Shown here in pieces: positions 40,999 to 49,245 of a DNA stretch of 64,000 nucleotides; position 1 is the stretch's first letter; every line of letters begins with the position of its first letter. The stretch is from positions 1-64,000 of the forward strand of contig LVAP01000007.1 in the NCBI GenBank assembly GCA_001603025.1, written 5' to 3'. The notes under the pieces are model-generated. The model ran no database searches. It worked only from the letters and a program-made list of their open reading frames with translations, and was not told the DNA's origin. Made by a program: the position numbers and the translations under genes. This DNA is from Clostridiales bacterium Firm_10. GTDB taxonomy: Bacteria > Bacillota > Clostridia > Christensenellales > Aristaeellaceae.

Positions 40999-41124
40999 TG
41001 GGCAGAAAACTTTTGTCCGGCGGCTCTGCGCTGCAGGAAAAGGCGCGAGGCGTGTGCAATTAATAGGGGTGGAAAGCTTTTTCATTTTACCCTGCCGAAT
41101 GACGCCGGCAAGAAGGAGAAGAAC

Positions 41125-41706
41125 ATGGAAAAGACAGACGCCATCCTCGTTCTCGGTCACAGGCTCAACCCGGACAACACGCCCTCGGACGACCTCATCA
41201 GCCGCATCGATACCGCTGTGGCGCTCTGGAAGGAGACCGGCGCGCCCCTCATCATGCCCTGCGGCGGCATAACGCATGACCGCACCCGGAGCGAAGCGGA
41301 GGTCATGCGCGACATGCTGACCGAGCGCGGCGTGCCCGATGGCATCATCCGCATGGAGGACAAATCCCGCACCACGACGGAGAACATCATCAATGCCGTG
41401 AAGCTGCTGGAAAAAGGCGCGCGCGTCGCGCTCGTCACCAGCGATTACCATCTGGAGCATTCGCTCTTCGAGTGCGAGCGATTCGGCATCAACGCATACG
41501 GCGTACCCGCCCCCACGCATGATCCCGCGCACCGCGAGCAGGGCTTTGAGATGTGCCGCCAGATTATGCAGTTCGAAAAGGATGCCATCGCCCGGGGCCT
41601 CGATCCCGAAGCGTGCAAGCGCGAGTTCTTCATGAAAATGCGGGAGAAGGCCATCGCCGAAGGGCGGGGCGACGAGTTTCCACCCTTCCCGCCCGCCGGA
41701 AAGTGA
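41125..41706 (+). CDS. YdcF/SanA/ElyC-family (DUF218) protein
   Basis: The 193-residue product shows the DUF218 pattern: DAILVLGHRLN at the start, then MPCGGITHDRTRSEAEVMRDMLTERG in two parts, SRTTTENIINA and VTSDYHLEHS. Family members such as ElyC and SanA act in envelope integrity; some may be S-adenosylmethionine-binding. No membrane anchor is seen, so this is the soluble YdcF type. AAGAAGGAGAAGAAC precedes the ATG. It has no clear operon partner. Confidence 0.85.
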   Translation: MEKTDAILVLGHRLNPDNTPSDDLISRIDTAVALWKETGAPLIMPCGGITHDRTRSEAEVMRDMLTERGVPDGIIRMEDKSRTTTENIINAVKLLEKGARVALVTSDYHLEHSLFECERFGINAYGVPAPTHDPAHREQGFEMCRQIMQFEKDAIARGLDPEACKREFFMKMREKAIAEGRGDEFPPFPPAGK

Positions 41707-41760
41707 GCCCGGCGCGGATATTCCACATGCCTCTGCGACGGCACATACATCCGTCAGAAA

Positions 41761-41802
41761 GCGCCTGCCATTGAGCGTTCAACGGCAGGCGCGTGTTGTT
41801 AT
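41761..41802 (+). terminator. Terminator between YdcF gene and the convergent PlsC gene
   Basis: GCGCCTGCC (41761-41769) pairs perfectly with GGCAGGCGC (41784-41792) around a 14-base loop and is followed by GTGTTGTTAT. The T-tract is weak. It can serve the plus-strand gene; the minus-strand partner ends within it. Confidence 0.65.
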
Positions 41803-43073
41803 GCCAGTCCGGGGGGATTGGGACGTCCTTCGTCGCGGCACCACTTCTGATACAATTCTTCCGTGGCGAGCGCCATTTTGGTCACGGCAAAGTCGCAGTC
41901 GTGCGGATAGATATACCATGTATCCTCGAGGGTGTTCAGGTCCACGCAATCGCCGAATTTGCCCAGGTACTCATATTCGATATGGCAGGAATACAGCGAC
42001 GGGACCGGCTTGGTCATCTCGAACGGATCGCCGTCCCCGTCCGAACCGCGCACCGTAAAGCCGCTCATATCGTGGCGCAGCGTGCCCTCGCCCAACAGGA
42101 TGAAGCGCTTTGCGTTCGGAAGCGAGCGCACCGTGACCGGCAGCTCTCCCGAATCGTAGGTTCCCGCTGCCACCTCGGCGCGCACGTTGGCCCGCTCCCA
42201 CTCATACCAGTCCGGGATGTGCGCATATTCCGTTTCTCCGGCTTCCGCGCGCAGCTCGCCGAGCTCCGAATACTGCCAGCGTTTGCCGCACTCGCGGCAG
42301 AACAGCGCCGTGCCTTCGGACGCCATGCGGTATTCCGCCCGGCAGTGCGGGCACTGGTAAAGCACCTTTTCCAATCCCTCGGCCCGCTTTTCATAGGTCA
42401 CGCGGATGCCGCGCTCCTTCTGCCACGCGTATTCGTCATACTGGAACGCTGAAACAAGCCGCGCGTTGATCTCCTCGGGTGTGGCGGACTTCAGCTCTTC
42501 CGCCGTGAACTGCAGCGTCAGCTCCGCCTCGGTCGGGCGAACGCCCCGGGGATGCAGGTTCCAGAACGGGCTGTCGATGTGGTGCCCATGGCAGATCAGC
42601 GTAGCGACAGGCACGCCGAGGTGCTTGCACAGCGTGCCCAGCGACGCGGGCAGCACCGCCGTCGTGCCGCACAGGGAATAGCGTGCCTCCGGATAGATCA
42701 TGCAGATATCGCCGTTTTTCAGCACGCGCCTGATCTGCCGGATCAGCAGGAGGTCCTGGGTGAATTTGCGCTTGCAGATGCAGCCGACGCGCCGCAGAAG
42801 CCCCTCGCGGCCGATAAAGCCGTCGATGGCCACGATGTAATTCGCGCGATGCGGAAAGATCGCCATCGTCGCGACCTTGAAATCGAGAAACGCGTTGTGG
42901 TTGCACAGCAGGATATACGGCGGCTTGAGTTCCTCCGTGCGTTTTTTTGTGATCATTGCCCGATGCCTCAGCACATCCGGCGCGCTCAGGAGCAGCGTCA
43001 GCGGACGCAGATACCAGGCCGTGCGCATCGGCGGGCGCTTCATGTCGAACCGCTCCAGATCACCTTGATTCAT
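41799..43073 (-). CDS. PlsC-family acyltransferase with C-terminal zinc ribbon
   Basis: The 424-residue product has the PlsC acyltransferase motifs NHNAFLD (the HX4D box, His 59 and Asp 64) and IYPEARYS, as in 1-acyl-glycerol-3-phosphate acyltransferases that make phosphatidate at the membrane. After the acyltransferase domain a treble-clef zinc ribbon CPHCRAEYRMASEGTALFCRE (about 252-272) is followed by a region of about 120 residues with a WD40-less beta-rich pattern. The zinc ribbon fusion is unusual for PlsC and might bind an RNA, protein or metal partner. A GGGGAG lies 14 bases before the ATG at 43073. Confidence 0.8.
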   Translation of the reverse strand: MNQGDLERFDMKRPPMRTAWYLRPLTLLLSAPDVLRHRAMITKKRTEELKPPYILLCNHNAFLDFKVATMAIFPHRANYIVAIDGFIGREGLLRRVGCICKRKFTQDLLLIRQIRRVLKNGDICMIYPEARYSLCGTTAVLPASLGTLCKHLGVPVATLICHGHHIDSPFWNLHPRGVRPTEAELTLQFTAEELKSATPEEINARLVSAFQYDEYAWQKERGIRVTYEKRAEGLEKVLYQCPHCRAEYRMASEGTALFCRECGKRWQYSELGELRAEAGETEYAHIPDWYEWERANVRAEVAAGTYDSGELPVTVRSLPNAKRFILLGEGTLRHDMSGFTVRGSDGDGDPFEMTKPVPSLYSCHIEYEYLGKFGDCVDLNTLEDTWYIYPHDCDFAVTKMALATEELYQKWCRDEGRPNPPGLA

Positions 43074-43184
43074 ATTGACTTGTTGCTCCCCTCTTTGAAC
43101 GGCCTGAGGCGCGTCCATCCGACGGATGCGCCTCCGCTCCGTCTTTCTCCCCGGTGCCATGCAAAACGGCCGGAATTGGCGGCT

Positions 43185-43553
43185 TCACCCCTCCGCCTCG
43201 AAACCGGCTTTGCGGAGCGCGTCCATAGCGCGCTCAAAATGCTCTCTTTTCACGAGGATATAGTCCGTATTATAGGTGGAAATGGCGAACAGGCCAATCC
43301 GGGCTTCGGCAAGAGCCGTTGAAATGGCGGACAGGATGCCAATCAGTGAAAAGTCCAGTTCACCTTCAACGCGGAAAGCCCTCCATCCGTCGTCACGCCT
43401 GGCGGCCTCTTTGGGCGCGTCCTCTTCGCGGCAGACCAGCGAGAGTTCTTCATCCGTCTTCCCGACGAAACAGAAATCGGCGGAAAGATCAATATGGGAA
43501 ATATCCGTCACTTTGCAGATGGAGAAATCGTATGGAAGTTTCTTCAGTTTCAC
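43185..43553 (-). CDS. ACT-domain protein (CASTOR-like ACT pair)
   Basis: The 122-residue product starts LKKLPYDFSICKVTDIS and ends with EARIGLFAISTYNTDYILVK, the pattern of small proteins with two ACT-like folds (PF13840 type) that bind amino acids. The GTG start at 43553 follows AAGGGAATG by 12 bases. It has its own promoter and may sense an amino acid, but no target is evident. It lies downstream of the NAD operon and could be an independent unit. Confidence 0.8.
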   Translation of the reverse strand: MKLKKLPYDFSICKVTDISHIDLSADFCFVGKTDEELSLVCREEDAPKEAARRDDGWRAFRVEGELDFSLIGILSAISTALAEARIGLFAISTYNTDYILVKREHFERAMDALRKAGFEAEG

Positions 43554-43598
43554 GCTGTGTTCATTCCCTTGCGTTATGTGTCGGAAACCGATACGCCT

Positions 43599-43627
43599 AC
43601 AATAAACCGAAACCACGGTTTCGTCAA
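43599..43627 (-). promoter_or_regulatory. Promoter of the ACT-domain gene
   Basis: Minus-strand -35 TTGACG (43622-43627) and -10 TATTGT (43599-43604) are 17 bp apart. The spacer contains the inverted repeat GAAACC-GT-GGTTTC, a plausible small operator. Confidence 0.65.
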
Positions 43628-43728
43628 TACCATTCGTCCATATTGCCCCGGATGCTTTTTGCTGTCCCGCGCTCATTCCCTATAATGCGGCGGCTCCACA
43701 GTTCAAGGAAAAAAGCATAGCCCTCTCC

Positions 43729-44922
43729 TCACTTTTCCCTGTTCAGCCGGAAGGCCACGGAACGCTTCAGATATTCCAGATAGTCCGCGTCGCGGCACAT
43801 GGCCTTGCCTGGCGCGTCGCTGAGCTTGGCAACGGCGCGGCCGTTGACGGTCTGCAGCTTGATCACGATATTCAGCGCGTGTTCGCAGGTGTCGTTCGAG
43901 CAGAAGGTGCCGATACCGAAGGACACCTTCGTCCTGTCCCTGAAATGCTCGTAAAGCGCCTGGGCCCGGTCAAAATCCAGGCTGTCGCTGAAGAGGAGCT
44001 GCTTCGAGCGGGGGTCCGCGCCATACTTCTTGTAGTGCGCGATCATCTTTTCGCCCCATTCGTAGGGATCGCCGCTGTCATGGCGCACGCCGGTGAAGTT
44101 ATTCACCATGGCCCTGTTGAAATCCAGCAGGAACAGGTCTGTGGTGACGGTGTCCGTCAGCGCAGTGCCGTTGTCGCCGCGGTATTCATCATACCAGTCC
44201 TCCAGCGCGTAGTGGTTGGTGTAGGCCAGGGGGATGGAATCGATGCCCTGGTACATCTGCACGAACTCATGGGCGTAGGTGCCGATGGGCGTCAGGTTGT
44301 ACTTCCTGGCCAGGTACACGTTGGACGTGCCCACGCAGTTCTCCGTTTCAGACGTGAGGCGGCGGACCACCACATCCTCCCACTCCCGGGAGAGCCTGCG
44401 GCGGCAGCCGAATTCGGCGAACCTGAAGGTGTATTTCCCGCTCCGGAAATCATCGATCTTCTGGTCCAGCCGCGCCTTGGCGGAAGCCAGAAGCGCGTCG
44501 TAATCGTACTGCATGCGGAAATACACTTCGTTGACGATCTCCAGCAGGTAGATTTCAAACTGCATGGCGGAGAACAGAGGCCCCCGCACCACGATGCTCA
44601 TCTGACCATCCGGGTCCAGCGCTGTTTCCACATAGTCCCGGATGGGGTGCCACAGGCGCAGGAACTCCACATAGTCCCCTTTGATGAAGCGGATGGCGCG
44701 CAGGTAGTCCAGCTCGTCCTGGCTGAAGGTGAGGGTGCACAGGTGATCGATCTGGGCGTTGATCTCGTCAAACATCTCTTGCGTGAACCTGACGCCCTCG
44801 TTGCGGCATTTGAAATAGTATTCACCGCTCAGGTCGGTGTGCTTGTGAAAAATCACCTGATCCATGTTGAATTTATACAGGTCAGTATCCAGCAGCGAAA
44901 CAACGATGGGCTCCAGCCTCAT
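43729..44922 (-). CDS. pncB: Nicotinate phosphoribosyltransferase
   Basis: The 397-residue product converts nicotinate, PRPP and ATP to nicotinate mononucleotide, the first step of the Preiss-Handler route to NAD. Family segments are LLDTDLYKFNMDQ at the start, ENCVGTSNVYLARKY, TNHYALEDWYDEYRGDNGT, with the histidine that is phosphorylated, and GVRHDSGDPYEWG. AAGGAGGCAATTGTC precedes the ATG. It is the last gene of the nrtR-pncA-nadE-nadD-pncB operon, 66 bp after nadD. Confidence 0.95.
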   Translation of the reverse strand: MRLEPIVVSLLDTDLYKFNMDQVIFHKHTDLSGEYYFKCRNEGVRFTQEMFDEINAQIDHLCTLTFSQDELDYLRAIRFIKGDYVEFLRLWHPIRDYVETALDPDGQMSIVVRGPLFSAMQFEIYLLEIVNEVYFRMQYDYDALLASAKARLDQKIDDFRSGKYTFRFAEFGCRRRLSREWEDVVVRRLTSETENCVGTSNVYLARKYNLTPIGTYAHEFVQMYQGIDSIPLAYTNHYALEDWYDEYRGDNGTALTDTVTTDLFLLDFNRAMVNNFTGVRHDSGDPYEWGEKMIAHYKKYGADPRSKQLLFSDSLDFDRAQALYEHFRDRTKVSFGIGTFCSNDTCEHALNIVIKLQTVNGRAVAKLSDAPGKAMCRDADYLEYLKRSVAFRLNREK

Positions 44923-44988
44923 GACAATTGCCTCCTTATGGCATTCCAGTATTGAATTGCCCCACGGGCTTCTTCTGCCGCCTGCCTT

Positions 44989-45591
44989 TCACAGCAGGGG
45001 CATGATTTCCGGCGGCACCAGCGTGCTGATCTCATCCGTCAGCCTCCTGATTTCAGAGACGCGCCGGCGTATCGCCGAGGAGGACACCCCGCGCGTCTGC
45101 CGCGGCGTATCAAGCACGGTGATCCAGGGCGACAGCGCGCGCAGGTAGCTGTCTTCCAGGATCATTTGCCTGCACTCATCCGTGCCCCGGCTCATGCATA
45201 CAATGCCGAATTCCCGGGCGATTTCTTCCACATGGCGCCAGCCGTGCTCGAGCTCCGGAAGCTTGTCCGATCCCATGAGCAGCGCAGCCTGGATGCCTTC
45301 TCCGCGCAGGTGACACAGGGTTTCGTAGGTTCTCGGTTGGCGCGGTTGCTCCATCTCCCACCCCGTCACCGCCATCCACGGGCGCCTTTCCGCGGCGCGG
45401 TGCAGCATTTCCAACCGCTGCCCGTCGCCGTATGCAAAGTCCTTGCCCTGTTCCCTCCGGATGTATACCGATTTGGAGGGAACGAAGACCACCTTCTCCC
45501 GTCCCGTTTCCCGGAGGGCGAACTCAGCCAGCCGCAGATGGGCTACTGAAGGTGGGTTGAAAGCCCCGAAAAAAGCCAGCGCCTGAACCAT
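44989..45591 (-). CDS. nadD: Nicotinate-nucleotide adenylyltransferase (NadD-type)
   Basis: The 200-residue product belongs to the nucleotidyltransferase fold that adenylates nicotinate mononucleotide. The start motif FFGAFNPPSVAHLRLAE has the second His of the HxGH pattern but Ser in place of the first, a variant seen in some Clostridia nadD-like genes. The C-terminal nucleotide motif is GVSSSAIRRRV (ISSTxIR type). It starts one base after the nadE stop, so the two are tightly coupled, and leads into pncB. Confidence 0.85.
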   Translation of the reverse strand: MVQALAFFGAFNPPSVAHLRLAEFALRETGREKVVFVPSKSVYIRREQGKDFAYGDGQRLEMLHRAAERRPWMAVTGWEMEQPRQPRTYETLCHLRGEGIQAALLMGSDKLPELEHGWRHVEEIAREFGIVCMSRGTDECRQMILEDSYLRALSPWITVLDTPRQTRGVSSSAIRRRVSEIRRLTDEISTLVPPEIMPLL

Positions 45592-45592
45592 A

Positions 45593-46375
45593 TCAATCCT
45601 CTTCTTTCAGCGGGTTCAGCACCAGCGGCATGCGGCGCTTGTGCATGTTGGCGTTTTCCTTCCGCCGGATTTTTTCGTCCGTATCCGCATCGCCGCAGGA
45701 GCCTAGGCGAATGTAGCTGTGAATGTCCCAATAGGAAATGCCCATCTTCTCTTCATCGCTCTTGCCGGACAGGCCGTCCGTCGGCGTCTTTTCAACCAGG
45801 TCATGGGGAAGTTCTTCCATCGTCAGGCCCACCTTAACCACTTCCACGCTGGTCAGCGCGCCAAGCACGGAAAAATCGCAGGAGGTATCGCCGTCTTTCG
45901 TGCAATAACCCACGGTGATTTCGCTCAGGTTGCCCGTGCCAGCCAGGCGCGCGCCCAGAGCCTGGGCGATATAACGCAGGGTGGTCATCCGCAGGCGCGG
46001 GCCCACGTTGATGTCACTTTCGCGGTTAAAGGGAACGCTGAACTCACCGTCCCCGGCCACGCTTCCAGCCTGATCGGTCGCGGCCTTCAGCGCCGCGTGC
46101 ATGGGGCCGATGTTGATGATCCGCCTGCGGATGCCCAGCGATTCACAAACCCGGACGCTGTCCGACAGGTCCTTCTGCTCCCCGTCCGGCAGCATCACGC
46201 CATACACGTTTTCCGGGCCCAGCGCCCGGGCGCACAGCGCGGCGGTGACGGTGGAATCCTTGCCGCCTGAAATGCCGATCACGACGCTGGAAAAGCCCTG
46301 CGCCGACGAATGTTCCCGAATGAGACTGACCAGCCGGTCACGAACGGCTTCCGCGTTAAACGAGCTGTGATTCAT
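45593..46375 (-). CDS. nadE: NAD(+) synthase
   Basis: The 260-residue product amidates deamido-NAD to NAD with ATP. The pyrophosphatase P-loop is GISGGKDSTVTAAL, and GTGNLSEITVGYCTKDGDTS is the conserved deamido-NAD-binding segment. It is the short, ammonia-using type, without a glutaminase domain. AAAGGAGGCACATT precedes the ATG at 46375. It lies 145 bp after pncA in the operon; that gap has no clear promoter. Confidence 0.95.
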   Translation of the reverse strand: MNHSSFNAEAVRDRLVSLIREHSSAQGFSSVVIGISGGKDSTVTAALCARALGPENVYGVMLPDGEQKDLSDSVRVCESLGIRRRIINIGPMHAALKAATDQAGSVAGDGEFSVPFNRESDINVGPRLRMTTLRYIAQALGARLAGTGNLSEITVGYCTKDGDTSCDFSVLGALTSVEVVKVGLTMEELPHDLVEKTPTDGLSGKSDEEKMGISYWDIHSYIRLGSCGDADTDEKIRRKENANMHKRRMPLVLNPLKEED

Positions 46376-46520
46376 AATGTGCCTCCTTTGTCGATGGAAA
46401 CCAGGGCCCTTTCCGGAGCCCCCGGACAGGATCATTGCAAAAAGAAGTCTTCTTCCGGGTCAATGCCGTTTTGCGCATCGGTTGAACGGGATGCGCCGTC
46501 AACGCCCCTCCGGAAACGCC

Positions 46521-47060
46521 CTATTCGATTGCGATCTGGCAGCTGCGCATGGTCTCCAGGGCGGCCAGGTGCTTTTCGGGCGTCACGCCGGCGCAGCAGT
46601 CCGCGCGAACCGCGAACTCCGCTTCCGGAAAATGCGCCTTCAGCAGCAGCGCGTTGGAAACCACGCAGATGTCCGTGCACAGGCCAATCAGCTCGACCGC
46701 CACGGAATCGCCCGACGCCACCCGTTCCCGGATGATCTGCGGCAGGCGCACGCTGCCGAAGGTGGGCTTTTCCACCAGCACGGCGCTTTCACCCGCGGCT
46801 TCCAGAACCTCGGGGCGGATCTGCCAGCCCACCGTGCCTCGGATGCAGTGCCGCACGGGAAGATACTTTCCTTCCCTGGTTTCCAGATAGTTTTCTTCAT
46901 GGGTGTCCATGGTGAGGATCACGTTGCAGCCCGCCGCCCGGCAGGCGCGGATGCGTTCGACCGCCGCAGACACGATGGCCTGGGCTTCCTTCGTGCCCAG
47001 GGAACCGTCGATGAAGTCGTTCTGCATGTCTACCACGATCAGGAATCTCTTTTCGCTCAT
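46521..47060 (-). CDS. pncA: Nicotinamidase-type isochorismatase-fold hydrolase
   Basis: The 179-residue product has the catalytic triad of nicotinamidase: Asp 11 in VDMQNDF, Lys 98 in VEKPTFG, and Cys 132 in LCTDICVVSNA. Metal ligands are Asp 52 and His 54 in TMDTHEENY and His 71. It converts nicotinamide to nicotinate, which feeds pncB. GGGAGGCAGAAAG precedes the ATG at 47060, 26 bp after nrtR. Place in the operon makes nicotinamidase more likely than another isochorismatase-fold activity. Confidence 0.88.
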   Translation of the reverse strand: MSEKRFLIVVDMQNDFIDGSLGTKEAQAIVSAAVERIRACRAAGCNVILTMDTHEENYLETREGKYLPVRHCIRGTVGWQIRPEVLEAAGESAVLVEKPTFGSVRLPQIIRERVASGDSVAVELIGLCTDICVVSNALLLKAHFPEAEFAVRADCCAGVTPEKHLAALETMRSCQIAIE

Positions 47061-47086
47061 CTTTCTGCCTCCCTTCCACTTTCCGT

Positions 47087-47806
47087 TCAGGATCGCCAGC
47101 CGTTGAAGCGATACAGCGCCGCGGGACGGCCCCGGCCGCGCTTTTCCATCTGGTCTGTCTGGCTCAGCCTTCCGTCCTTTTCATAGCGGTTCAGGATAAA
47201 ACGCCGGAAGTTGCTGCTGTCCAGCATGGTCCCCTGCACCGCCTCATAAATGATTTGCAGTTCTCCCAGAGAAAACTCGTCCGGATTCTCCAGAAAACGA
47301 AAACCGATATCCGTATAATCGATTTTCCCGCGCAGGCGCCGGATGCCCGTCTCCACGATGCGGCCATGGTCAAACGCAAGGTCCTCGCCGCTCAGTGCCA
47401 GGCCCGTTTCGTCCGCCAGGCGCAGCCCTTCCTCGTCCAGCGCCACCTCAAAGCAGCGAAGCGGCGTTTTGCCTTCCGCCAGGAGGGTTCGCAGTTTCCG
47501 GCCGGACACAATCAGCAGATATGCCACCGAAATCACCCGTCCCCGGGGATCCCGATCCGCCCGGGTGAAGGTATAGAGTTGCTCCAGGAACGCGTTCCGC
47601 ACGGGAAGCATTTCCTCCAGCAGCCTGCCCGCCGCTTCCTCCGCCGATTCATTCAACCCGATAAAACGGCCTGGCAGCGCCCACTGCCCCGTGAAGGGGG
47701 GATTCACGCGCTGCGACAGAAGCAAGCGCAGCCGCTCGCCGCTGACCGTCATGATCAGCAGATCGACAGTCACTTGCGGCTGATCATTCGTCAAACCAGT
47801 TCGCAT
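47087..47806 (-). CDS. nrtR: NrtR-type Nudix-related regulator of NAD metabolism
   Basis: The 239-residue product joins an N-terminal Nudix-like domain (GRFIGLNESAEEAAGRLLEE, about 44-63, a degenerate Nudix box) to a C-terminal winged helix (FSLGELQIIYEAVQGTMLDS, then NFRRFILNRYEKDG). NrtR repressors bind ADP-ribose or related NAD metabolites to control NAD synthesis genes. AGGAGG lies ten bases ahead of the ATG at 47806. It is the first gene of the pncA-nadE-nadD-pncB operon. An inverted repeat between its promoter and start codon (47826-47842) is a plausible operator for self-control. Confidence 0.9.
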   Translation of the reverse strand: MRTGLTNDQPQVTVDLLIMTVSGERLRLLLSQRVNPPFTGQWALPGRFIGLNESAEEAAGRLLEEMLPVRNAFLEQLYTFTRADRDPRGRVISVAYLLIVSGRKLRTLLAEGKTPLRCFEVALDEEGLRLADETGLALSGEDLAFDHGRIVETGIRRLRGKIDYTDIGFRFLENPDEFSLGELQIIYEAVQGTMLDSSNFRRFILNRYEKDGRLSQTDQMEKRGRGRPAALYRFNGWRS

Positions 47807-47825
47807 CGTCGGCTCGCCTCCTTTC

Positions 47826-47875
47826 ATAGTCGCTTTGACCATAATTAATATAGCACAGTTTCCCTCCTCTGTCAA
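47826..47875 (-). promoter_or_regulatory. Promoter of the NAD operon with candidate NrtR operator
   Basis: Minus-strand -35 TTGACA (47870-47875) and -10 TATATT (47847-47852) are 17 bp apart. Directly downstream, ATAGTC-N5-GACCAT (47826-47842) is an inverted repeat with one mismatch in six-base arms, covering the expected transcription start. A repressor there would block the operon. NrtR is the natural candidate because its gene is first. Confidence 0.75.
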
Positions 47876-47911
47876 TCCTTTTTTGTTAAGTTGACTAAAA
47901 ATATTTTCAAC

Positions 47912-47951
47912 GAAACCGGGCTGCCTCCGCCGGGGAGGACAGCCCGGTTTC
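47912..47951 (-). terminator. Terminator after the LURP-one gene
   Basis: On the minus strand GAAACCGGGCTG pairs with CAGCCCGGTTTC (12 bp, outer arms 47951-47940 and 47923-47912) with an inner stem, followed by GTTGAAAATATTTTT. It separates the LURP-one gene from the NAD operon. Confidence 0.85.
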
Positions 47952-47982
47952 ATTATGCTGCGGTTGCCAGGCGGCATGCGTT

Positions 47983-48588
47983 TCAATTGCTGGTGGAGGA
48001 AGAGGAGGAACTGGCAGAGGAAGCCGCCTCCCGATCCTTAATCATGTGCTGAAGCGTAACCAGGATCGCCACGACGATCTTTTCGTGCTCGGGGCGGTAG
48101 ATGTCAACGCAGTATTTGTCGTGGATGGAGAGCATTTTCTGGCCGATCACGGCGACAACGCCGCCCCTTTCATCGTACAGCTCGAAATTCAGCCCGAGGA
48201 TGTTGCCCTGGAGCTGCCAGCCCAGGCCCTCGATGTTGGTAATGTCTTTGATGATGTGGAACAGCTCGTTGGAAAGCTCGAAGTGCAGCCCGTCCGCCAT
48301 GGTGATGAAATGCCGCTGGTGGAGGGTCAGGAGCTTCCGCTCAATATGCGCCACCTGCTGGCCTGAAGCGTCTGTGACGTCGGTTTTGTCGTGCAGTGAG
48401 GGGAACTTCGTCGTTGCCTGATACACCACGCGCTCGCTCTCATCCACGATGTCAATGTGGCGATGCAGAGAGAAAATCTTCGTGGTGGTAAACAGGGAAT
48501 GATCCGGCTCGCCGAAGCGCGCCACGTTGTTGACGTTCGCCTGCTGCCCCGCCTCGCGGAAGCGATGATACTTGGAAAGAATGCCCAT
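47983..48588 (-). CDS. LURP-one-related (DUF567) protein
   Basis: The 201-residue product matches the LURP-one/Tubby-like family, by segments such as KIFSLHRHIDIVDESERVVY, KFPSLHDKTDVTD and QKMLSIHDKYCVDI, beta-strand rich repeats around a 12-strand barrel. Bacterial members have no proven function; scramblase-like lipid binding has been proposed for related proteins. The serine-rich end (ASSASSSSSSTSN) is a low-complexity tail. AAAGGAGACGACGTT precedes the ATG at 48588. It is a single-gene unit with its own promoter and terminator. Confidence 0.85.
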   Translation of the reverse strand: MGILSKYHRFREAGQQANVNNVARFGEPDHSLFTTTKIFSLHRHIDIVDESERVVYQATTKFPSLHDKTDVTDASGQQVAHIERKLLTLHQRHFITMADGLHFELSNELFHIIKDITNIEGLGWQLQGNILGLNFELYDERGGVVAVIGQKMLSIHDKYCVDIYRPEHEKIVVAILVTLQHMIKDREAASSASSSSSSTSN

Positions 48589-48678
48589 AACGTCGTCTCC
48601 TTTTCCGTCTGTCGAAAAACGCCGCGCTTCTGCGGCGCGGGGGCCGCGGCGGATTCGCCGTTCCCTGGTCTGATACAT

Positions 48679-48706
48679 ATTATATCTGCTTTGCCGGCGC
48701 TGTCAA
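48679..48706 (-). promoter_or_regulatory. Promoter of the LURP-one gene
   Basis: Minus-strand -35 TTGACA (48701-48706) and -10 TATAAT (48679-48684) are 16 bp apart, about 90 bp upstream of the start codon. Both boxes match consensus. Confidence 0.85.
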
Positions 48707-48814
48707 TATCCCCCACGCCAGCGTCTTGAAGCCGCCCTTCCCCCTTCCTTCTTTCGCGCCGCTCAGAAAAACGAGAAAATGTCTTGGCGGCCTCTGGCGT
48801 TTGCAGGCCGGTTA

Positions 48815-48823
48815 TGCTATACT
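48815..48823 (+). promoter_or_regulatory. Extended -10 for the DUF4298 gene
   Basis: TGCTATACT (48815-48823) is an extended -10, 64 bp upstream of the DUF4298 start codon. A -35 at 17 bp is poor. Confidence 0.55.
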
Positions 48824-48886
48824 GGCATTGGAAACTGACCCATCCGTTCGGAAGAAGAGCCGAATACATCCCTGGAGGAATGGAAA

Positions 48887-49213
48887 ATGAAACAGAATCG
48901 TGCGGAAGAAACAATCCGGCGGATCCGGGAGATGGAGCCGCTGTTGGACGAGTGCGCCGAAGCCACCCGCGACCTGGCCACGCAGCTGGATCGGATGGAG
49001 GCGCTACACGACAAAATGGCCGCGCTGTTCGGATACTACGGAAGTGCCGACTGGCATGAGGACCGCGAGGCGCGGGCGCGTGGTGAACTGCCGGCCGACC
49101 TGAAGTGCGGCGTCCTGTCGGAAGACCTCGTTTACGACGTGATCACCGACGTCCGCGACGCGGCGTTCCAGATGCTGGAACTGGCGACCGATGTGCTGAA
49201 GAACAGGATCTGA
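48887..49213 (+). CDS. DUF4298 family protein
   Basis: The 108-residue product is mainly helical. The first about 50 residues are a likely coiled coil (ETIRRIREMEPLLDECAEAT), and the rest holds YYGSADWHEDREARARGELP and LKCGVLSEDLVYDVI, which is the DUF4298 signature as I recall it. Its role is unknown. GGAGGAATGGAAA precedes the ATG. It is followed 32 bp later by the clan-A glycosidase gene, in the same direction. Confidence 0.75.
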   Translation: MKQNRAEETIRRIREMEPLLDECAEATRDLATQLDRMEALHDKMAALFGYYGSADWHEDREARARGELPADLKCGVLSEDLVYDVITDVRDAAFQMLELATDVLKNRI

Positions 49214-49245
49214 CCCGCTTCCGGTCATGAAGGAGGAATGGCGGC

